The translations under genes were made by a program, and so were the position numbers. The notes beneath the pieces were generated by a model. That model did no database searches. It was not told the origin of the DNA and was given only the letters and a program-made list of their open reading frames with translations. A DNA stretch of 64,000 nt from Hysterangium stoloniferum (taxonomy: Eukaryota > Basidiomycota > Agaricomycetes > Hysterangiales > Hysterangiaceae), in contig WHVD01000015.1 in assembly GCA_015178975.1 (NCBI GenBank), forward strand, positions 992,001-1,056,000, read 5' to 3'. Below are positions 57,273-64,000 of this stretch, one piece after another. Within the stretch, counting starts at the first letter, position 1. Every line of letters starts with the position of its first letter.

Positions 57273-58585
57273 CTATACAATGACTGTAGACCAGAATATC
57301 TCCGTTGGTCCTCTAGTAACTGCGTGTAATTGAAATTTCTGAGCAGCAGCCACAAAAATCACGCCTCCGGCCTTTAAATATATCCCAGCTTTATCCGCCG
57401 CAGTGGTAATGTGAACTTCACCCTCCAGCACGATCCCGGTAGTCGGCCCGGGGGCAGGTTGAAGCTGTTCCTCGCTGTAATGCGGATCGAGAGAAGTATG
57501 CAGTACAGTAAATTCCGCAAGGGGTGGGTCATAAGCTGTTGTACGTCCACGTGTACTGCCCTTATACGGGGTTGAAGGTATGCCGAGGGTTTCTGCTGGT
57601 CGGGGCGCATAGGTCAGCATCTCCGTGAATATACGCGGGTCTCTATCTTCTGGAGGAACAAATGCTGCATTCACCACATTATCCGAGGCGGCCATGCACT
57701 CGATGATGTCTCCCGATAGATATGCGTGTGCATCGTCCGCCCCGATATACACGGCTTCGCCTTTCGAGAGTGTGACGAGATTCATGAGAAATGGGGCCAC
57801 CAAAACGCCGACGTCTCCGGGATATTGTGAGTTGACGTCTAGCACAAGTTTGGAAAAGGCATCATTTTGCGTTTGCAAACGGTCGACGACGGCACGGACA
57901 AACGGCTCGATTTCGGATTGGGCGCGAAGAAGCAAACTGGATACGATGGATTTGATAGGATCTGCATCCCTGGCCGTTATCTCTATTCCACAGGCCTCTC
58001 GGAGTTCTGGTGTCGCCTCCCAAACTTGCAGGATATCTTTGATAGGCTTGAACCCGACAAAGCCTCGAAAGTCTCCTAATGCCAGTGCCATCTCTGGTTT
58101 GTGATTGGCATCTACAAAACCCTTCTGGTTAGTAATCTCAAGTTTCTCGGCGAGTTTTTTATCGGGGTGGGCTTGTAACGGAAGGGCTTTGGCGATTGAA
58201 AGAACTTTGAACAGGTAAGGAATTTCAGGACTCCGCTTATTACTCTCCTTGCCAGATGTGATAGGAAATTTAGATATCGTACGTGGGCCGAGGAAGTACT
58301 CCGTATCGATAGCGAGCAATGATGCAAGCGAGGTGTTGGGATGATCATATAGGGTACAAGGAGCTTTTGGGTGCGTTCCCATCCACATCTACGATCGAAC
58401 GTCAGCCAAGGAAAGATTAATGTGCATCTTCAATTCACTTCCGCGTAAGATTTCGATTCATCGACTTCGAAATCAAGCCCGCAGGCTTCTGGGGCGAGTC
58501 GGGCGACTAGAGAATCCGAACCGCGCTTTCCCCAGTCATAGTTTTGTAGACCGCACTTGAGGCGATATATAGGTTTATGGGACAT
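57273..58585 (-). CDS. Mannose-6-phosphate isomerase
   Basis: Catalyses the interconversion of fructose-6-phosphate and mannose-6-phosphate in the cytosol, feeding GDP-mannose for glycosylation and wall mannan. Two exons: 58585-58439 and 58388-57273, with a 50-nt intron (GTGAAT..GTAG). 420 residues. The start is MSHKPIYRL, which fits the family N-terminus better than the in-frame upstream ATG codons. Type I isomerase motifs: QNYDWGKRGSDS near residue 15, YAEMWMGTHPKAP across the splice, the zinc ligands in QAHPDK (about 121-123) and HKPEMA (about 148), and DDAHAYLSGDIIECMAASDN (about 270). Length is normal and there is no lesion. A broken inverted copy lies at 19230-27626. Confidence 0.95.
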
Positions 58586-58827
58586 TTTGTAGAAGTTGAC
58601 TTCGTGGGAGCCTCCAGTGGGTAATATATAGGATATGGCGGACATGACGATTTCGTGCATAAATCGATGGCCCGTGGATGTTCCGTGAAGTCATGAGTAC
58701 CACGCCGCCCTCCTCTTGGCCGCTGCTGCTGCCAACTTCCTATCGTCCCTTTTTTTTAGAGTTGCAGAAGGTAACAACGGTCGTGTCACGGTTCATACCA
58801 GGCATGGCTCACGAAGGCTACATCATT

Positions 58828-58922
58828 ATCTGGCTAGCTCAGTTGGTAGAGCGTAAGATTCTTACAGTCCCTCTGACCGGGTAAGAGTCTTAAGGTCACG
58901 GGTCCGATTCCCGTGCAAGGTA
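58828..58922 (+). tRNA. tRNA-Lys(CTT) with a 22-nt intron
   Basis: D-arm GCTCAGTTGGTAGAGC, anticodon stem TAAGA/TCTTA with loop TTCTTA..G, anticodon CTT at 58861-58863. The intron (58865-58886) starts one base after the anticodon, the canonical place. T-arm ACGGG/CCCGT. The acceptor ATCTGGC against GCAAGGT pairs with one G-A mismatch and one G-U, so activity is uncertain. A tandem copy follows at 59251. Confidence 0.7.
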
Positions 58923-59250
58923 ATGTTTTTATCCCGTTAAATCAGAGGCTCCTTCCTACATATATTTCGTTTTCTGAGTGTGTGTGTGAAATATTTTTAA
59001 GAATTATGGAACTAGCCATTAAGTACCAACATGCATATGCAGAACTATATAGAAGTTCAAAGTTTGCACCACAAGATATATTGACTTAGCTCTTGACCTT
59101 TTGTCACTGTAAATACTAGTACAACAAAGTAAGGTGTAGTATAACAAATAAGTCTGGAATGGGGGGAAAAAATAGCAGATTCAAATGCAGAATGTTACAA
59201 CGGTGGTGTCGTGGTTCAGTATGTGGTACGATTTGGACCATTTCAGTCGC

Positions 59251-59333
59251 GCCTTGCTAGCTCAGTTGGTAGAGCGTAAGATTCTTACAGTCCCTCTGAC
59301 CGGGTAAGACTCTTAAGGTTGCGGGTTCGATTC
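59251..59333 (+). pseudogene. tRNA-Lys copy lacking its 3' end
   Basis: Same D-arm, anticodon region and intron as 58828-58922, but the 3' T-stem half and the acceptor 3' strand are deleted (15 bp compared with the first copy). Its 5' acceptor GCCTTGC would pair perfectly (with G-U) to the 3' acceptor of the first copy. Flanks also match, so the block of roughly 200 bp was duplicated in tandem. Confidence 0.8.
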
Positions 59334-59855
59334 ATTTTTATCCCATTAAATTACAGGCTCCTTCTACACATATCTCCTTTTCCAAGTACGTGAAATATTT
59401 TTAAGCATGGAACTAGTCTAGGAACTCCAACGGCACCTCCAACTCTAATTGTCTCCAGGTTTGAATTTTTCAAACAGCCAGGGAAAGATCAAAGCTGGGC
59501 ATAAGTCGACGGTTATAAATAATTAGTCTATATCTTACTTGCATATCTGTGCGGTTGAGTATCACTAACTGTTGACCTCATTAACTAGCCAGGAAACTGT
59601 TGATTTATGTTATCTGGGGGTGAAAAACGTAGCTACCACAAACAATTTCATCCGATGGCAAGATGAAGGAATTGAGTCTAACAGCGCGTCCAAATAAAAT
59701 TCTCTGCATGCGGCCAGCGTCTATCACACGGCACTGCTACAGCTTTTCAGAAAGGAAAAAAAAGGAAATAGATAACACCACAATCACTCTATACAATACA
59801 AACTCAGAAGTGCAACATGCACATTATTTTTTTCAACAATATATTACAGTACTTC

Positions 59856-60944
59856 CTAGCTCACTAGCGCCAACCGGGACGACACCTCCACCTGAGACCG
59901 AACTAAGTTCGCCAAGTATGAAACCATGAGCGTATCCTGCAGCCAAAAAATCAGTCAAGCCATCAATAAGACGTGGGATGGGGCATACTTGTAAGTGTGC
60001 GTTGAACAGGCCTTCCAACTTGCCCTTTTCAATACCCGCACTGCTCACACTCAGTGTGTCCATGAGGTAGCGCCCAACTGCAATGTCGCCGTTGATCTCG
60101 CCAGAGATTACGGAGCGCACATAGGCCAGCACCCGCTCAACCATGTCGGCTACCTGTTGAAGGGATGCCTCGAGTGTGGCAAGGTCGCTTTCTAACGAGA
60201 CGGTGGAGGATGATGAGGCGGCCTTGGAAAGCAAGTCAACTGCAGCGCACATTAGCAGGCACCGAAGGGGAACCAACAGCACAAACTTACGACCGCTGCG
60301 CTCCGCGTCGTGTAAGCGGAGTTCGCAGGGAATAGGGACAAATACGCAGTTCTCTGGTCTGGGGGACACGCCGACGGGGGAGCTGTTTGGCCGGTGTAAG
60401 AGAAGCGAGCGGCCACGACCATCATACTGCGCTCACCTCAAGTAAGCCTTCACTCCCACCTGCTCCCCCTCTTGCACACCGGTGTCCATCGCAATATGAA
60501 CCGCCTGGTATGGTGCAGTCTCTTGGGAATAGAAGTTTTGGATTAAGGCAGAGTACGTGTTGAGATTGGAGCCGGTTGAATACCTGCAATGTGTCAACGG
60601 AGGGGCATCGGCACGACACTTTTGCACGATACATACCATCCTACAATGACTTCTTTGGGGTTCACTTTCTGATGTAGTTCGTACATGGCACGGTGGTAGT
60701 CCATGTCAACAGCGACTTGCTCTGTTGTTTCGCTGTGCAGGACAGCAAAGGCATTGCGCACTTCGATCTCATTGTCCGTCCGTGTTCCTAGCAGTGTACC
60801 AATTACCCGCTCCTGGGTTTCTTTACGGCGAAGGAAGTGGTCGAGAATGGCAAAGAGTGCAACTGGATGAACGGTGACACTCGACGGTGCTCGTCTTCGC
60901 AAAGATATAAATGCCTTGTTACATAGAACTGAAACAATAAACAT
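59856..60944 (-). CDS. Eukaryotic translation initiation factor 3 subunit F
   Basis: Part of the eIF3 complex that recruits the small ribosomal subunit to mRNA in the cytoplasm. Four exons: 60944-60637, 60583-60437, 60382-59989 and 59936-59856, with introns of 52-55 nt, GT..AG. 309 residues. The MPN domain begins with [20 protein letters not shown] and has [20 protein letters not shown] and [20 protein letters not shown]; it lacks the metalloprotease metal ligands, as in other eIF3f. Spliced exons give [36 protein letters not shown] and the C-terminal [18 protein letters not shown]. The N-terminus before SSVTV is uncertain; ATG 60944 is taken, and a short first exon is possible. Confidence 0.93.
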
Positions 60945-61710
60945 ACATTGTTCCAGGTAACGCTGAAGCCAATGGTTGTTGTAGATAGATTGCGGAGGTT
61001 GGCTGTCCTAAAGTCATGATTACAATGGGCTTGTCGCAAATTTCGGGCGTCTAATTCCTTATAATCCCGCCTTTTAACCACCACACTAATGCCTTCCGAC
61101 GAGACCAAGGTGACTGGAATCATCGTTACAGAGGTAGCATGAAGCATTCTAATACAAGTTTATAGGAGCGTATACTTAAGGTCGTAGAGTTTGGACGGGT
61201 GCGTTGACGTACTCTCCAAACGATTGTAGTATTGAAAACATTTTTTATCATCTAGACTATCCTCCATTACGGCTGGATACCTCTTATTATTTACGTGGGA
61301 TACAAACAGAGCACACCTCAGCCATCACTCATCAAGTACGTGTACTACCTGTTAAACAGACGGAAGTGCTTACTGTCTTGTAGACTCCTCACTCCACTGG
61401 CATGACTCCTACATTCACTGATAGCCCTACATAGAATATTGTTTATATCACAACTTTGTATGGTAAAACAATCTAAAAACTTTCTGTGAGTAACCGTTTC
61501 ACACCAACACCTTCGCAATGATGATACACCCGTGGTGTGCCCCTGGCATCCGATCGTACTTCGCACTGTTTGTAACCGCTTTCGAGCAGGTTTAACCTTG
61601 CTAACGACGTGCGGACCACAATAAGGCCAGACTTGAGCTTCCTTTTCCTTTCATCTTTCCTATTTTCTGAACAATTCACTCATTTGCCGCTTCTCAGATG
61701 ATAGTTGGTT
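60945..61710. other. Intergenic, unassigned frames
   Basis: A reverse frame at 61147-60945 (starts MLHATSVTMIPVTLVSSEG) and frames at 61679-61473 and 61566-61345 are open but not recognised. They may be 5' UTR of eIF3f and 3' sequence of the RING gene. Confidence 0.3.
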
Positions 61711-63166
61711 TTACAAATAAATTCTCCTGAGATCCCCTGCCGCTGTGATACGTTTACATATTGGACATAGTTTTGTTGAGCCAAGACACCGGAGCCAACA
61801 CTCCTTGCAACATGTGTGCCAACATCCAGTTGAAACTGTCGGATCTGCATACGGATCCAGGCATATACGACACATGAGTCCGCCGAGTGTGGCTGAGTCC
61901 TGTTGATATGTCAGAACGAATTCCAAACCAGCAAAAGAATCGATTACCGTCGAAACCATGGTTGTTGTGGCAACACCGTTCCCTCCTGACTTTAAGACAA
62001 CCTTTCCTTGTGCAACCAATTCCCGTAAACTCGTGCCTAACCGTTGTTGTGCAATTGACGCTGTTTCGTCCTCCTCCGCACTATCTATTATTACTTCTTC
62101 ACTCTCGGTACTATCAGGGAGTATAATATCCCCTTCTGTGAATTGTGCGGCTCCAAAAGAATCGTCACCATCTACGTCTATTTCATCCTCTACATCGTTA
62201 TGGTGCGGATTACGAACGTCATAGCCTGCACCTGTGGAAGTGCGCGAACTAAGAATTATTTCTATCACATCGCATCAATGGAAGGTTTTACACACCACGA
62301 AAATTGACAGAGCCCGAGATGCGTATCCGAGTCTCGCCTCCAACTTCGTATTCTTCCAAGCCATCCGCCGCCAACTCAGCTTCGGTTGTAATAGCAGCGG
62401 CAGAAGCATGTGCTAAGCAAGCATCTATATGGGCCTCTACTATGTCGTTTTCTCCGTTGACGGCAATCTGGCACACGGGACACACTCTGCGTTCTGCAGT
62501 GGGTATATGTTGATCAATTTCCAAATCAGCTCTTGACATTTCCTTGAGTTTGATATGGCGTTCGCGTCGATGGCGTTGCACGAGTTTTAAGGTTTTAGAT
62601 ACCTGGGCAACTGCACTTGTCTTGCTAGTCCCTGGCGCCGAGACGTGGCTTTGCCCGGGGTTGAGGGAGCGACGGGCTCTCACTGCTGCTGTACGTCTGC
62701 TGGGCCTTATAATAGCACTATTAGGCAGCGTACACAGTCATCAATAATTGTCCACACACCCTGCAGTATTGAAAATATCTTCTTCGACCTGTTCCCAAGG
62801 AACTAAGTCTTCGTCTTCCATCCTTGCTTGGCATATTTCTTCTACGCGCTGCAGCTCGAAAACTACATGCGAGGCGAGCAGACGAACCGGTATAGTGTCC
62901 TCACAAACAGGACAAACCCGCGTCTCAGCTTTCTTCGCTATCCACGAACAACTTTCAAATTCCTATAATGACCGTAGAATAACCATGCAGCCAACGTACG
63001 TTTCTTAATCCGCCTCTCTTCTGGGGCCGTCATTGGCTCCGATTCTACAACTGCCGAATCTCCAGATGCTGCCGACAGTGCCCGCTTTTTACCACTGGGA
63101 AGCTCCCTCAGCAAATATTTGTGCAATAAACTCGGAAAATTCGTACTTCATTTTGGAGACTGACAT
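61711..63166 (-). CDS. RNF220-like E3 ubiquitin-protein ligase
   Basis: Predicted RING-type ubiquitin ligase. Five exons: 63166-63147, 63094-63000, 62937-62760, 62717-62296 and 62231-61711 (1236 nt, 411 residues), all with GT..AG introns (42-64 nt) and matching phases. Motifs in order: a Lys/Arg N-terminus (GKKRAL, EERRIKK), a Cys pair region TRVCPVCEDTIPVRLL, a basic helix (VQRHRRERHIKLKE), a second zinc motif RRVCPVCQIAVNGENDIVEAH with IDACLAHA, the RNF220 middle block (VEDEIDVDGDDSFGAAQFTE) and a C-terminal C3HC4 RING (CRICLDPYADPTVSTGCWHT, then CCKECWLRC and CPICK). The tiny first exon is the least certain part. Substrates are unknown. Confidence 0.88.
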
Positions 63167-64000
63167 GTCCTGTGATTTATTTAACCGACTTCGCTGCCTG
63201 AGACGGTGAGCAAAGCGATGGATTGTGTCAAGGCAAGTTGGATGGGAAGTATCATAAGCGCTCGAAATATTGTGACACCCGCCCCGTCACACCGCGACTG
63301 ATCGGTGATCAACATCGCATGTCACAACCTTCTTTGGAGTCAGAAATTAAATGTGAGTCGTACTTTTACTGTGTTATGTTATCTTATTTTTCTATGCTTG
63401 TTGGTTGAGATGCACGGTTTTATTTTGGGGGGGGGACAGTGGTCTCCCACGAAATTTGATATTTAAGGTTCGTGTTTACTCCGTATCTCATCTGGATCTC
63501 AGCTTCCCCTTATGAATGTTCTTTCAGGTCTTCTAGGATAAGTCCCGTAAACTTGCGAATGTTTATTGAAAAAACACATGGTTACGCCTTCGTATATCTC
63601 TCACATAAATTCGGGATTCTTATTTCGTTTCCTGCGCCATAAGGACGCCGGCAGGATTTCTGAATGTGCTACTAATCCAGGCATTGACGGAATTTCAAAA
63701 ACGTTTCCCCATCATTGAATCTCCCTTAACTATATCCAAGTTTAGGTACCAATTGGTGCCAAATCATCAGTGTCATGTGACAGACCAGTCGTCTGTCAAA
63801 CTTAATTTATCCTCAAAACCCCTTCCCTCTTTTCTTCCTGGAATATTTTCTCTCACTACATATTGCGAGGTATTTTCCATTAAATATTGAAAAAGCCGCA
63901 AGCCCTCCCCCCCTCCTTCTCGCAGCCATCCCAAGGACAATATGCAGGCAAGTTCTATCTAATTTCTCAGGCAGGAATACACCATCTCACTCGTTTAAAG
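63167..64000. other. Upstream region, possible start of a divergent gene
   Basis: An ATG at 63319 (MSQPSLESEIK) runs into a GTGAGT donor-like site at 63352 and could be the first exon of a plus-strand gene continuing beyond the window. This is weak. A G9 run lies near 63428. Nothing else is recognised. Confidence 0.25.

Noticed and set aside
60945-61147. An Skp1-like protein (VTLVSSEG start)
   Set aside because: Only the first eight residues resemble the family. No further Skp1 motif follows, and the frame runs into the eIF3f start region.
1-64000. CRISPR array, rRNA genes, prokaryotic operons
   Set aside because: No regularly spaced repeats of the right size and no rRNA sequence are present. 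Introns and element types are eukaryotic.

Overview
The window looks like a repeat-rich chromosome segment from a basidiomycete fungus, probably an Agaricomycete. The evidence is short spliceosomal introns (42-64 nt, GT..AG), a DUF6533-type membrane protein family, an RNF220-type RING ligase, chromodomain Ty3/gypsy elements and strong CpG-directed decay of old repeats. I did not try to name the species. Probable host genes are confined to the right end: mannose-6-phosphate isomerase (57273-58585, minus), a tRNA-Lys(CTT) with a damaged tandem copy (58828-59333), translation initiation factor eIF3f (59856-60944, minus) and an RNF220-like E3 ligase (61711-63166, minus). Nearly everything from 1 to about 55 kb is transposon sequence or duplicated, broken copies of host DNA.

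Layout. 1-5.1 kb: two broken Tc1/mariner transposases, one inside an element with ends and TA target duplication intact, plus a tRNA-headed SINE. 5.1-10.5 kb: little that is recognisable, a solo LTR and a broken DUF6533 gene. 10551-18603: element E1, a complete chromovirus with 810-bp LTRs and a CTGAG target duplication. 18.6-28.9 kb: an inverted, broken copy of the mannose-6-phosphate isomerase locus, hit by a SINE, two solo LTRs, a Ty1/copia element and a small non-autonomous LTR element. 28.9-51.2 kb: a nested stack of transposons in which each layer can be peeled off at its own 5-bp target duplication. The innermost layer is a second chromovirus, E2 (34331-41828). 51.3-55.1 kb: the reference version of a duplicated segment, a DUF6533 gene and the 5' end of a copia element.

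How the parts work together. E1 and E2 are related chromoviruses with the same design. Gag and Pol are joined by a predicted -1 frameshift at six A's followed by a hairpin whose arms co-vary. The primer binding site matches the predicted start of the element's own transcript 32-33 nt after a TATA box, which suggests self-priming of the Tf1 kind. A small hairpin is conserved in the untranslated leader. Between pol and the 3' LTR each carries an antisense gene of three exons with its own TATA box, encoding a coiled-coil protein with a cysteine cluster of the Zn(II)2Cys6 spacing. In E1 that antisense gene is fully open although gag is broken. This antisense zinc-cluster gene is the best candidate for an undescribed system in the window.

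Decay. All 14 differences between the two E1 LTRs are CG to TG/CA, and premature stops in E1 and E2 fit CGA to TGA, as expected for deamination of methylated CpG. Older layers of the nest have few CpGs left.
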